From Spirosoma aureum (GTDB lineage Bacteria; Bacteroidota; Bacteroidia; Cytophagales; Spirosomataceae): a DNA stretch of 64,000 nt. The notes below the pieces were generated by a model. It was not told where the DNA came from. It saw nothing but the letters and a program-made list of their open reading frames with translations, and made no database searches. Both the position numbers and the translations under genes were made by a program. How positions within the stretch are numbered: position 1 is the stretch's first letter; each line of letters opens with the position of its first letter. Shown here piece by piece: positions 37,112 to 45,673 of the stretch. The DNA lies in assembly GCF_011604685.1 (NCBI RefSeq), contig NZ_CP050063.1, forward strand, positions 890,501 to 954,500, in the 5' to 3' direction.

Positions 37112-37290
37112 GTGCGGGATTTTCGCATACAATGCGGACGGTCGTACGGCGGGCCGTGGTTAGTTTGCGCGTCATTTGAAACCGTAGCATTGCTAAGGCA
37201 AGTAGGTGCATGAGCGAAATTCCTGAAATGAAAAGGAGATTTTTTACGAAAGGCCCTTTGATTACTATCTTGGGTCATAATTCTTAAACT

Positions 37291-37773
37291 ATGCTCCGTA
37301 AAGTACTTCTTGGTCTGCTGGTAATCCTTGTCGTTATTCAGTTTATTCGGCCCGAAAAAAATCAGTCAACAGGTGTGTCGCCTAATGACATCACAACCAA
37401 ATACGCGGTTCCGGCTAATGTACAACCCGTGCTGAAGCGGGCTTGCTTCGATTGCCATTCCAACAATACGACTTATCCTTGGTACGATAACATTCAGCCC
37501 GTTTCGTGGTGGCTCAATAATCATATCAAAGAGGGGAAAGATGAGCTTAACTTCTCGGAGTTTGCTTCGTATTCGCCCAAGAAAGCCCGACACAAACTGG
37601 AAGAAGTAGGCGAAGCGGTCACCGAAGGCTGGATGCCCTTAGACTCCTACTTGTGGATTCATCACGAAGCAGCCCTGAAACCAGAAGAAGCAAAGCTCAT
37701 CGCCGACTGGGCAAGCCAGCTTCGGAGCCAGATCCCGGCTCCGCCCGATGAAAAAGAGGAGCATCACCACTGA
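37291..37773 (+). CDS. Small heme-binding domain protein with CxxCH
   Basis: A 160-residue protein with an N-terminal membrane anchor (residues 4-20) and the motif RACFDCHSNNTTYPWYDNIQP (CxxCH heme site at about residue 50), then WWLNNHIKEGKDELNFSEF and a Met-containing GWMPLDSYLWIHHEA. This is the short haem-binding domain common in Bacteroidota and planctomycetes. It probably holds one c-type heme on the outer face of the inner membrane. The partner in electron transfer is unknown. A hairpin terminator follows after 15 bp. Confidence 0.82.
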   Translation: MLRKVLLGLLVILVVIQFIRPEKNQSTGVSPNDITTKYAVPANVQPVLKRACFDCHSNNTTYPWYDNIQPVSWWLNNHIKEGKDELNFSEFASYSPKKARHKLEEVGEAVTEGWMPLDSYLWIHHEAALKPEEAKLIADWASQLRSQIPAPPDEKEEHHH

Positions 37774-37788
37774 GCCGTAAAGCAACAC

Positions 37789-37842
37789 AATAGGGTGTAG
37801 TATAGTCTGTAATCGAATGAGCAGGCTATGCTATACCCTATT
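37789..37842 (+). terminator. Terminator after the heme-binding protein gene
   Basis: Arms 37789-37805 and 37826-37842 form a 17-bp RNA stem containing two G-U pairs with a 20-nt loop, followed by TTCATATAAAA. It lies 15 bp beyond the stop codon. Confidence 0.7.
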
Positions 37843-38136
37843 TTCATATAAAAATGTTCTTGGTCGATAATTAAACTTTTCGCTTAAATAATGGTAATAT
37901 TATGATCTGATAGCGGAAAGAAATACAATCGAGGCTGATCTATTGGATGATTCTTCGGCTAAAGCTATGACGGGTGATAACATATCGTTAGATGTATTGG
38001 TTGGGCAATACTAATTTCTTATTAGTTCAATACAGCACTAAGGTTAGTGTCAATAACGTGCTCATTCAGAATTTAAGTCTGACTGCTTGGTGAAAACGAA
38101 AGACAAGCCCAGTTGTCCAATCGGTAAAATCATAGT
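37843..38136. other. AT-rich spacer upstream of the sugar ABC operon
   Basis: About 290 bp without a credible ORF. It must contain the promoter of the sugar importer operon, but I see no convincing TTTG/TAnnTTTG pair in it. Confidence 0.4.
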
Positions 38137-38154
38137 ATGTCTCAAGGATGGTTT

Positions 38155-39465
38155 ATGCGAAAATTCGGATTCATTGCCTGTTTGTTCGGGTTGATGTTGG
38201 GCGGCTGCCGGCAGGTGGAAACGAAGCGACCACTGCTTTTCTGGTGCTCCAACAATGCTGGAGAAATCACATTCGCCCGTGAGTTCACCGAACAATGGCA
38301 ACGCAACCATCCTGACAAACCGCTACGCTACCAGCCCATTCCTGAGGGTCAGTCGAGCGAGGAGATCATTCTGGCATCGGTAGTGGGAAAAACCACACCC
38401 GACATTTATGCCAATATGTGGCAGGGTAGTGTCGAAATGTATGCCAAAGCCGGGGTACTGGTCCCGCTTGATACGATTAGCGGCTTCATGGAATTTCTGC
38501 GTGTTCGCTGCGACAGTTCTGTAATTCAGGAGATTACTTCGTCGGATGGGCATATCTACCAGGTTCCCTGGAAAGTGAATCCAATTATGACCCTATGCAA
38601 CACAGGGCAGGTTAACGGCCCTAATCTGAAAGGGCCGCCCTACACCTATTCCAGTTACCTGAATGCAGGAAAGCAGCTCACAAAAGATGCAAACCACGAC
38701 GGTTATATGGATCGTTGGCTCGGTTATACTGAAGTGAAAGTCATCTGGTATCAACGATTCTTTAATTTTTATCCACTTTATCTGGCTGCGTCCAACGGTG
38801 CTCCGCTAGTGACAAACAATCGGGGACATCCATCCCGGGCCGCGTTCAATAACCGCTATGCGGTAGACGTCTTTCGGTTTTTGCAGCAATTGTATCGGGA
38901 TGGTTATTATCCTAAAGAGCGGCTCACATCTGCCCGCGATCCGTTTCTGAACCAACGTATAGCTACCTCATTCACAGGGCCGTGGCAGGTCGGTTTTCTG
39001 GAAAGATACAAAGACACTACCCTGCATTATGACACCTGGCCAATGCCTGTGCCCGACAGTCATACTGGCCCGGCCTATACGTATGGCGATCCCAAAAATA
39101 TCGTTATTTTCAACACGTGCCCTGACCCGCGGGCAGCCTGGGCATTCATCAAAACGCTGATCGATAAACCTGGCGATTTGCGATTAATGGAGCTGACCGG
39201 TCAGTTTCCGCATCGGCGCAACGTAGATACCGATCCGTATTTCAGTTCGTTTCTGCAAAAGAATCCGAAACTTCTTCCCTTTGCCCGACAGTCACGTTAC
39301 ATCAAGGGGGTTGATAATTGCGAAGTTATTGTAGAGGTTTTTGACATTATTTCGCAGGAATACGAAGCCTGCGTCGTGTATGACCGAAAAACACCTGAAT
39401 CAGCCATACGCGATGCCGCCAGGGCAGTTGATGTATTACTAATGAGCGAAAAAATGAATGAGTGA
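38155..39465 (+). CDS. Sugar ABC transporter substrate-binding lipoprotein
   Basis: A 436-residue protein with a lipoprotein signal MRKFGFIACLFGLMLGGC. The rest has the family-1 (MalE/UgpB-type) solute-binding pattern: LLFWCSNNAGEITFAREFTEQW, TTPDIYANMWQG at about residue 80 and TSFTGPWQVGFLERYKDTTL at about 265. I chose ATG 38155 because it starts directly before the signal peptide; ATG 38137 is six codons upstream in frame. It captures an oligosaccharide for the permease pair encoded next. The sugar is not identifiable. Confidence 0.9.
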   Translation: MRKFGFIACLFGLMLGGCRQVETKRPLLFWCSNNAGEITFAREFTEQWQRNHPDKPLRYQPIPEGQSSEEIILASVVGKTTPDIYANMWQGSVEMYAKAGVLVPLDTISGFMEFLRVRCDSSVIQEITSSDGHIYQVPWKVNPIMTLCNTGQVNGPNLKGPPYTYSSYLNAGKQLTKDANHDGYMDRWLGYTEVKVIWYQRFFNFYPLYLAASNGAPLVTNNRGHPSRAAFNNRYAVDVFRFLQQLYRDGYYPKERLTSARDPFLNQRIATSFTGPWQVGFLERYKDTTLHYDTWPMPVPDSHTGPAYTYGDPKNIVIFNTCPDPRAAWAFIKTLIDKPGDLRLMELTGQFPHRRNVDTDPYFSSFLQKNPKLLPFARQSRYIKGVDNCEVIVEVFDIISQEYEACVVYDRKTPESAIRDAARAVDVLLMSEKMNE

Positions 39466-39510
39466 ATGAGTGGCTGACGCTCCATTGTTCGATGCGTCAG
39501 CCACTCATTC
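39464..39510. repeat. Intergenic hairpin 1 of the sugar ABC operon
   Basis: Perfect 17-bp arms (39464-39480 and 39494-39510) with a 13-nt loop; outside them GAGCGAAA at 39444-39451 can pair with TTTCGCTC at 39515-39522. It sits in the 66-bp gap between the binding protein and the first permease. The left side overlaps the stop codon. It may adjust the binding protein to permease ratio by stabilising the upstream message. Confidence 0.75.
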
Positions 39511-39531
39511 ATTCTTTCGCTCTTTGTTATT

Positions 39532-40383
39532 ATGAAAAAACTCATTCCCTACTGGCTGGTTTCGCCCTACATTCTGTATTTCTGCGTGTTCGTAGCGTTT
39601 CCAGTGATGTTCTCGGTCGTGCTAACATTTCATAGCTGGAATATTATCTCGCCAATGAAGTTTGTTGGAGTCGAAAACTATGTTCGGCTGTTCAACGACC
39701 GGCTTTTCTGGCAGGCGATTTATAATACCCTCCGGTTTTTGGTGATCCATATTCCACTGCAAATTGTGGTAGCGCTAACACTGGCCGAATTTCTCAACCA
39801 GAAAATTAGAGGGCAGGCTTTTTTTCGGGGCGCTTTTTTTCTTCCCGTCATTGTGTCGGGTGTAGTCGTTACGATTTTATGGCAACAGCTATTGGGGTTC
39901 AATGCGGGCATTCTGAATCGGGCTTTGTCGGTCCTGTCTTTTCCGAAAGTTGCCTGGCTTGAGGAGCCTGCTATTGCCATGTATGCCATTGCGCTGATGG
40001 CCACCTGGAAAAACGTCGGGCTTTATGTGATTCTGTTTCTGGTAGGGCTCCAAACCGTGCCGGTACAATATTATGAAGCTGCGGATATGGAAGGCGCAAC
40101 TCACTGGCAGAAATTTCGCTACATCACCCTGCCAATGATCAATCCAACCATATTTATGGTGGTTGTGCTGTCAACCATCGGTGGGTTTTCGCTCTTTATC
40201 GAACCCTATATTATGACCGAAGGTGGGCCGCTGAATAGTACGCTGTCGGCAGTTATGTACATCTATAAACAGGCATTTCAATATTATCACATGGGCTACT
40301 CGGCCACATTAGGATTCTGTTTTGCCCTGCTGATTCTGGGGGTAGTTGCCATTCAAAAACGATACGTCGAACAGGAAATGTAA
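39532..40383 (+). CDS. Carbohydrate ABC transporter permease, UgpA/MalF-like
   Basis: A 283-residue membrane protein with six helices. The EAA loop that contacts the ATPase is seen as YYEAADMEGATHWQKFRYITLPMINP at about residues 182-207. The N-terminal LIPYWLVSPYILYFCVFVAFPV is typical of the first permease of sugar importers. It follows the binding protein and precedes the second permease, with a 25-bp-arm hairpin between the two permease genes. Confidence 0.93.
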   Translation: MKKLIPYWLVSPYILYFCVFVAFPVMFSVVLTFHSWNIISPMKFVGVENYVRLFNDRLFWQAIYNTLRFLVIHIPLQIVVALTLAEFLNQKIRGQAFFRGAFFLPVIVSGVVVTILWQQLLGFNAGILNRALSVLSFPKVAWLEEPAIAMYAIALMATWKNVGLYVILFLVGLQTVPVQYYEAADMEGATHWQKFRYITLPMINPTIFMVVVLSTIGGFSLFIEPYIMTEGGPLNSTLSAVMYIYKQAFQYYHMGYSATLGFCFALLILGVVAIQKRYVEQEM

Positions 40384-40448
40384 AGAGCGAAAGAGTCAAT
40401 GAGTGAAAGAGTGGCTGGCACATTCACTCATTGACTCTTTCGCTCTTT
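40382..40448. repeat. Intergenic hairpin 2 of the sugar ABC operon
   Basis: Perfect 25-bp arms (40382-40406 and 40424-40448) flank a 17-nt spacer. The left arm begins inside the stop codon of the first permease and the right arm ends 12 bp before the second permease ATG. It shares GAGCGAAA, AATGAGTG and GAGTGGCTG words with hairpin 1, so the two are related. Confidence 0.85.
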
Positions 40449-40460
40449 CACTCATTGAAA

Positions 40461-41270
40461 ATGATGAAATTACTCCGATACACGCTGCTCATACTGGCTG
40501 CCTTATCATTTATTTACCCGTTTATCTGGATGATCAGCGCGTCGTTGTCATCGGAGCTGGGTATTGGTTCGCTGACATTGCTTCCTATTAACCTGACCCT
40601 TCGTAACTATTCGACCGTTTTCGAGCGAATACCGCTAGGGCGCGCCTTCATCAACAGTTTGCTGGTGGCACTTATAACAACAGGTCTGGTGCTGATTTTG
40701 GGCGCTATGGTCGGCTATGCCCTGGCTCGATTGCGTTTTCGGGGTCGAAACCTGATTTTTTATCTCATCATTTTTACAATGACGCTACCTTTTCAGATTA
40801 CGCTTATCCCTAATTACATCACCATGGTGAAGCTGGGCTGGGTCGATTCCTACTTTGCGCTGATTGTGCCATTCGTCATGAACTCCCTGGCGGTACTCCT
40901 GTTCCGGCAGGCGTTTGCCGGACTACCCCAGGCACTGATCGATGCCGCACGAATTGATGGCTGTGGTGAGTTGCGAATCATCTTCCAGATTCTTCTGCCC
41001 AATATCATCCCAACCGTTTTGACAGTTATTATTTTAACATTCATGGGCTTATGGAACGAAGCGCTCTGGCCATTGATCGTTATTCGTGACGAGTCGACCA
41101 TGACCATGCCCCAAATGGTAACCTTATTTTCGGTTGGGGGACGAGCCGATGCTCAATTAGGCGTTAAGCTGGCGGCAGCCGTGATGCTTGCCTTACCCAT
41201 TCTCATTGTTTACCTGTTTTTTCAAAAACACTTCATTCGGAGTATGGCTTCATCCGGCCTGAAAGATTGA
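40461..41270 (+). CDS. Carbohydrate ABC transporter permease, UgpE/MalG-like
   Basis: A 269-residue six-helix protein with the EAA loop LPQALIDAARIDGCGELRIIFQILLPNI at about residues 155-182 and a C-terminal FFQKHFIRSMASSGLKD, the usual end of MalG-like permeases. I chose ATG 40461; a TTG at 40431 would place the start inside the hairpin. With the preceding permease it forms the membrane channel of a sugar importer. Confidence 0.93.
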   Translation: MMKLLRYTLLILAALSFIYPFIWMISASLSSELGIGSLTLLPINLTLRNYSTVFERIPLGRAFINSLLVALITTGLVLILGAMVGYALARLRFRGRNLIFYLIIFTMTLPFQITLIPNYITMVKLGWVDSYFALIVPFVMNSLAVLLFRQAFAGLPQALIDAARIDGCGELRIIFQILLPNIIPTVLTVIILTFMGLWNEALWPLIVIRDESTMTMPQMVTLFSVGGRADAQLGVKLAAAVMLALPILIVYLFFQKHFIRSMASSGLKD

Positions 41271-41312
41271 CCACGCTTATGATCTGCGTACTAAGTAAAC
41301 CGTTCTATCGGT

Positions 41313-42617
41313 ATGAAAATCTATTGTTATTTCATCTGTTTTTTCCTGCTTCAGCTCCCACTATTGGTCGTCGCTCCCAATCGTAAAATCCGATCTGTTC
41401 AGCCTAATCCAGATAGCGCCCGACTGGTCAATACCAGTCATCTTGACCACTTGTATCAGACCGTCAAACTCAATGGTGCAGCCGTCGGTTTGATCAATAT
41501 TTATAGTGAATACCCTGACTATAAATGGGTTGCCGACGACGACGAAGGGGCTGCCTGCATTGATGATATTGCCCGAACCGTGCTGTTTTTAGTGCATGAA
41601 CCTGATCTGGCCACTAATACCGACAAACAGGACAAACTGCGTAAACTAAATGAATTCGTGCTGCAACTACAGTCCGAAAATGGCTATTTCTACAATTTCA
41701 TTTTTGGTAATCTGTCGATAAACAAGGTTGGTAGCACAAGCATCAACCAGCCGAACTGGTGGTCATGGCGAGCGCTTTGGAGCCTGACTGAAGCCTATCC
41801 GTATTACAAAAGTGCTGACCCTGTTTTTGCCGTACGGCTACAAACTGCCAGCAAGCGGCTCGTTGCCAACATGATTCGGGATTTTGGCAGTAAACCACAA
41901 ACCTACCAGTTTGTTAAGGGACTGAAAATTCCAGTCTGGTTGCCTTACGGTTCCGGTACTGACCAGGCCGCTATTATGATGCTTGGTTTACTGAATTATT
42001 ATCAACAAACACCTGATGGCCAGGTACTGAAGCTGATTGGCACATTAGGTGACGGTATTGTTCAAATGCAATTTGGTACAGCCGGTCAAGTACCTTATGG
42101 AGCCATTATGAGTTTTGAGAATAAGTGGCATGCATACGGCAGCGATCAATCCTATGCTTTGCTACGAGTAGGGAAAGCACTGAATCGTCCTGACTGGACG
42201 GCCGTTGCCAGGCGGGAAGTCGATAATTTTTACCCGTATCTGCTCAAAGAAGGTTTTCTTGAGTCGTTTGAAAGTAGCCAACAGGGCACGAGCGTATCGT
42301 TCGGTAAAAAATCACGTTTTTCGCAGATTGCCTATGGTGTCAGACCCATGGTCTGGGCCGCGCTTGAATTGTATGACCAGACGAAAGACGCTAACTATGT
42401 CAAGCTGGCTGGGCAATTGGCGGGGTGGTTCTGGGGCAACAATCCCGCCAGGGCTATCATGTACGATAAAGCGAGAGGGCTGGGCTTCGACGGTATCTCA
42501 TCAGACACACAGATCAATAAAAATTCTGGCGCCGAATCGACGATTGAATCGCTACTGACATTTCAACGGCTTGAGAACTACCCGGATGCTATCGCCCAGG
42601 CAAACAAATACCATTAA
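41313..42617 (+). CDS. Secreted alpha/alpha-barrel glycosidase-like protein, unassigned
   Basis: A 434-residue protein with an N-terminal signal peptide (hydrophobic residues 5-20). The rest is helical and Trp/Tyr-rich: WVADDDEGAACIDDIARTVLFL at about 71, NGYFYNFIFGN at about 120, QPNWWSWRALWSLTEAYPYY at about 145, YGSGTDQAAIMMLGLLNYYQ at about 211, WHAYGSDQSYALLRVGKAL at about 270 and WGNNPARAIMYDKARGLGFDGI at about 370. The acidic cluster and aromatic helices suit an (alpha/alpha)6 glycoside hydrolase or lyase, and the end loosely recalls GH9, but I cannot assign a family. It is encoded inside the sugar ABC operon, so it probably processes or binds the imported sugar. Confidence 0.65.
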   Translation: MKIYCYFICFFLLQLPLLVVAPNRKIRSVQPNPDSARLVNTSHLDHLYQTVKLNGAAVGLINIYSEYPDYKWVADDDEGAACIDDIARTVLFLVHEPDLATNTDKQDKLRKLNEFVLQLQSENGYFYNFIFGNLSINKVGSTSINQPNWWSWRALWSLTEAYPYYKSADPVFAVRLQTASKRLVANMIRDFGSKPQTYQFVKGLKIPVWLPYGSGTDQAAIMMLGLLNYYQQTPDGQVLKLIGTLGDGIVQMQFGTAGQVPYGAIMSFENKWHAYGSDQSYALLRVGKALNRPDWTAVARREVDNFYPYLLKEGFLESFESSQQGTSVSFGKKSRFSQIAYGVRPMVWAALELYDQTKDANYVKLAGQLAGWFWGNNPARAIMYDKARGLGFDGISSDTQINKNSGAESTIESLLTFQRLENYPDAIAQANKYH

Positions 42618-42619
42618 GT

Positions 42620-43720
42620 ATGGCAGAAGTTAAATTGATGCATGTGGCCAAATCTTACGAGAAAGGCCCCCGTGTTATTCGGGATGTAAACATCACGGTG
42701 AAAGACCGCGAATTTCTGGTATTGGTTGGACCATCGGGCTGCGGCAAATCGACCCTGTTGCGTATGATTGCGGGTTTAGAGGAAATTTCTGAGGGCGATT
42801 TGCTCATTGATGGGCAGCGGGTAAACGATGTGCCTCCTAAAGACCGTGACATTGCTATGGTGTTTCAAAACTATGCGCTCTATCCGCACATGACCGTATT
42901 TGAAAATATGGCTTTCGGATTAAAACTGGCGGGTCTGCCCAAAAACGAAATCCGCCAGCGAGTCGATCGGGCAACTAAAATGCTGGAGATAGAAGCCTTA
43001 CTCGATCGAAAACCCAAAGACATGTCGGGGGGACAGCGCCAGCGCGTCGCCATTGGGCGGGCTATTGTGCGCAACCCAAAAGTGTTTTTGTTCGATGAAC
43101 CCCTAAGCAATCTGGACGCTAAACTTCGGGGGCAAACACGGATCGAGTTGCAAAAGCTTCACCGCGAACTGAACGCGACAATTATTTACGTGACGCACGA
43201 TCAGGTGGAAGCCATGACGCTCGGCGACCGAATTGTCGTCTTACGCGACGGTGATGTTGTGCAGCAGGATACGCCGATTAATTTATACGATCGCCCTGCC
43301 ACCCAGTTTGTCGCCGGGTTTATTGGCTCGCCCCCCATGAATTTCATACCGGGCCACATTAGCCAAGACTCACCCATTCGCTTTATCAGTACAGGCGGAC
43401 AAGTACAAATCGAGTTGGTAAACGTGCCTCAGGCTGATCGGCTACTACCGTATAAAGGCCAGCCGATTACGCTCGGCATCCGGGCCGAACACATTAGTGA
43501 CCAGCCTGTTTTTGCCCAAAATGTTCATAGGCAGCCCGTAACGATTGAGGCTATTGAAAACATGGGTAACGAAACATTAGTCTATTGCCTTCTTAATAAC
43601 GGGCAGTTAATCGCTCGTTTAGCAGCAGGGTACCTTGCTCCCTTCGGTCAGCAGGTTGATCTATTCGTCAATCTTGACAAATGCCACTTTTTTGAGGCAC
43701 AGACAGGTCTGACGATTTGA
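42620..43720 (+). CDS. Sugar ABC transporter ATPase, MsmX/UgpC/MalK-like
   Basis: A 366-residue ATPase: Walker A GPSGCGKSTLL at about residue 37, Q-loop MVFQNYALYPHMTVFENMAFGL at about 80, signature [19 protein letters not shown] at about 134, Walker B FLFDEPLSNLDAKLR and THDQVEAMTLGDRI at about 192. The C-terminal 130 residues form the TOBE regulatory domain (GIRAEHISDQPVF). It energises the permease pair upstream. It starts 2 bp after the glycosidase-like gene and closes the operon. Confidence 0.94.
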   Translation: MAEVKLMHVAKSYEKGPRVIRDVNITVKDREFLVLVGPSGCGKSTLLRMIAGLEEISEGDLLIDGQRVNDVPPKDRDIAMVFQNYALYPHMTVFENMAFGLKLAGLPKNEIRQRVDRATKMLEIEALLDRKPKDMSGGQRQRVAIGRAIVRNPKVFLFDEPLSNLDAKLRGQTRIELQKLHRELNATIIYVTHDQVEAMTLGDRIVVLRDGDVVQQDTPINLYDRPATQFVAGFIGSPPMNFIPGHISQDSPIRFISTGGQVQIELVNVPQADRLLPYKGQPITLGIRAEHISDQPVFAQNVHRQPVTIEAIENMGNETLVYCLLNNGQLIARLAAGYLAPFGQQVDLFVNLDKCHFFEAQTGLTI

Positions 43721-43739
43721 TCAAAAGAACGAACATGAA

Positions 43740-43786
43740 TCATCCCGAACCCTGTCTCCATATTGGAATACCGCAATTCGGGATGA
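43740..43786. terminator. Weak inverted repeat between converging operons
   Basis: Ten-base arms (43740-43749 and 43777-43786, TCATCCCGAA type) with a 27-nt spacer lie between the ATPase and hmuS. The stem is short for the loop, so termination here is plausible but unproven. Confidence 0.4.
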
Positions 43787-43817
43787 GCTATGCTGAGGGA
43801 AAAATCAAAAAGTTGCG

Positions 43818-44843
43818 TTAGGCAGCAATAACTTCGTTGACGACCTCCTGCCATTCTTTCATTTCAGGAACGCCGGGCTTGCGTTTGCCAAACATCAGCG
43901 CAATGCTATTCCCGTCTTTATCGAACAGATCAAGACCCGTTACAATACCATCTTTTGTGGGTTTACGGGTTACCCAGATGCGGCTGATCTGATCTTCGCG
44001 CAGGTGCATGTTGAACTCAGGGTCCAGCACATTGTACCAGGGGCCCATACTGACCAGTTTCTTAACCAGCCCCGTATGAATTTGGATACATCCCGGACTT
44101 GACGCAAAAATCATGATCGGCACTTTGCGTTCGGCAACGGTTTCGATTATTTTTTTGAGCTGATCGACTGAGATCGACACCGAGTGACCCTCTGGAGCCA
44201 GACGAATTCCCTGCTCCCGATCAAGTTTGTGTTTTCGGAGAAGACCAAAAAATTCATGCGTATCCTGCATGGCTAGCCACTCTTCCTGAAATGCTGCCAC
44301 ATCAATGGCTTCTTCCAGTGTTTCCGATTCTTTTTCCGGATAGCTCAGTGTAACGATCGGCGTTGACTGATCAAGGGCTACATATTTCTGCACTAATGCT
44401 TCATAAGCAGCTTCGTCGGACCGGTCGGTCAGGTAAATTTTATGTACTGCCAGACCGTCCTGATCGAAAAACTGAAGGCTCTTGCGGCTATTTTCATCAA
44501 CAGCAAAGCCGAAATGCCAGTGTGACATGAACAGGCGAAGGTCAATATCGGGGCCCAGTACCAAACCGGTCTGATCCCTGAAGGATACTTTTTCATATAC
44601 ACCTTTTCGCTCGTGAACGATGTTATCGTTGCGTGTCAACGCCATAACATAACCCAGAGTCGGCACTTCCTTGAGCAGTTCCCGGAAATCACCTTCCAGG
44701 CGTTGCACAGTTTCGCCAAGCTGGGTAGCTAATAAATCAGCTTCACTAACGCCCAGCTGTTTAGCCGCATCGCGGATTCTTGTTTTTGGGTTTTCTTCTT
44801 TAAACGAATCCCAGCGTTCTTTAAGGCTTTTTGTAGTAATCAT
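43818..44843 (-). CDS. hmuS: Hemin-handling protein HmuS/HemS family
   Basis: A 341-residue cytoplasmic protein with two similar halves, as in HemS/HmuS/ChuS: the first contains LGETVQRLEGDFRELLKEVPTLGYVMALTRND (about residues 40-72) and VLGPDIDLRLFMSHWHFGFAV, the second LKKIIETVAERKVPIMIFASSPGCIQIHTG and WYNVLDPEFNMHLRED (about 270). The family binds or breaks down imported heme. It is the last gene of the heme operon and overlaps hmuV by 4 bp. Confidence 0.92.
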   Translation of the reverse strand: MITTKSLKERWDSFKEENPKTRIRDAAKQLGVSEADLLATQLGETVQRLEGDFRELLKEVPTLGYVMALTRNDNIVHERKGVYEKVSFRDQTGLVLGPDIDLRLFMSHWHFGFAVDENSRKSLQFFDQDGLAVHKIYLTDRSDEAAYEALVQKYVALDQSTPIVTLSYPEKESETLEEAIDVAAFQEEWLAMQDTHEFFGLLRKHKLDREQGIRLAPEGHSVSISVDQLKKIIETVAERKVPIMIFASSPGCIQIHTGLVKKLVSMGPWYNVLDPEFNMHLREDQISRIWVTRKPTKDGIVTGLDLFDKDGNSIALMFGKRKPGVPEMKEWQEVVNEVIAA

Positions 44844-45661
44844 TTGGTTTTGGCGATTTGATTTGGTCGGTTACGATCAGAAAATTGATTTTGCTGTGGA
44901 ATCACCAGCGGACAATCCATATCGGGATGTTCAATGAGCCACACATTTAAATTGAAGACACGCTTAATCGTATCAACGGTGATGACGGAGCGAGGAGATC
45001 CTATTGCTTCGACCTGCCCGGCCCGGAGCATAACGATTTGATCCGCATATTGAGCCGCCAGATTCAGGTCGTGTAAGATGACAACCGCGCAAAATCCTTT
45101 TTGGGTAAACTCGCGAGCCAGTTCCAGCATTTGGTGCTGGTGCAGCAGATCGAGACCTGTGGTAGGTTCGTCCAGAAAGAGTATACCTTCCGGCACATCC
45201 CAGATTTGAGCGAGCACGCGGGCTAACTGCACACGCTGTTGCTCTCCACCCGACAATGTGGTGAAAACGCGTGATGCAAAATCCCACATACCCACTTTTT
45301 TGAGCGCCATTTCGGCAATAAAATAGTCATGCTCCGACGGGTGAAAATCGAAGTGCGGGTACCGGCCCATCAGGACCAGTTCACTCACTAAAAAAGGGAA
45401 TACGACTGAGTTCTGCTGTGGGAGCACAGCCCGGAACAGCGAAAGCTCCTTATCAGAATACGTATCGATTCCTTTGCCCAGAAGCCGGATTTCACCGTTG
45501 GAGACGTTTAGTTCGCGCGTACACAATTTGAGCAGTGTCGATTTGCCCGCCCCATTGGCGCCCACTATTGCCAGTAATTCGCCCGGATTGGCCCGAAATG
45601 AAACACCGTCGAGTAGTTTTCGATTTCGTATCTGGTAGGATAGATGGCTGACTTCGAGCAT
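44840..45661 (-). CDS. hmuV: Heme ABC transporter ATPase HmuV
   Basis: A 273-residue ATPase with Walker A GANGAGKSTLL at about residue 36, Q-loop LPQQNSVVFPFLVSELVLMGRYPHFDF at about 80, signature LSGGEQQRVQLARVLAQ at about 138 and Walker B GILFLDEPTTGLDLLHQ. The YPHFDF segment is the usual HmuV/FecE mark. It starts 12 bp after the hmuU stop and overlaps hmuS by 4 bp. Confidence 0.94.
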   Translation of the reverse strand: MLEVSHLSYQIRNRKLLDGVSFRANPGELLAIVGANGAGKSTLLKLCTRELNVSNGEIRLLGKGIDTYSDKELSLFRAVLPQQNSVVFPFLVSELVLMGRYPHFDFHPSEHDYFIAEMALKKVGMWDFASRVFTTLSGGEQQRVQLARVLAQIWDVPEGILFLDEPTTGLDLLHQHQMLELAREFTQKGFCAVVILHDLNLAAQYADQIVMLRAGQVEAIGSPRSVITVDTIKRVFNLNVWLIEHPDMDCPLVIPQQNQFSDRNRPNQIAKTK

Positions 45662-45673
45662 CGTTCTAGTAGT

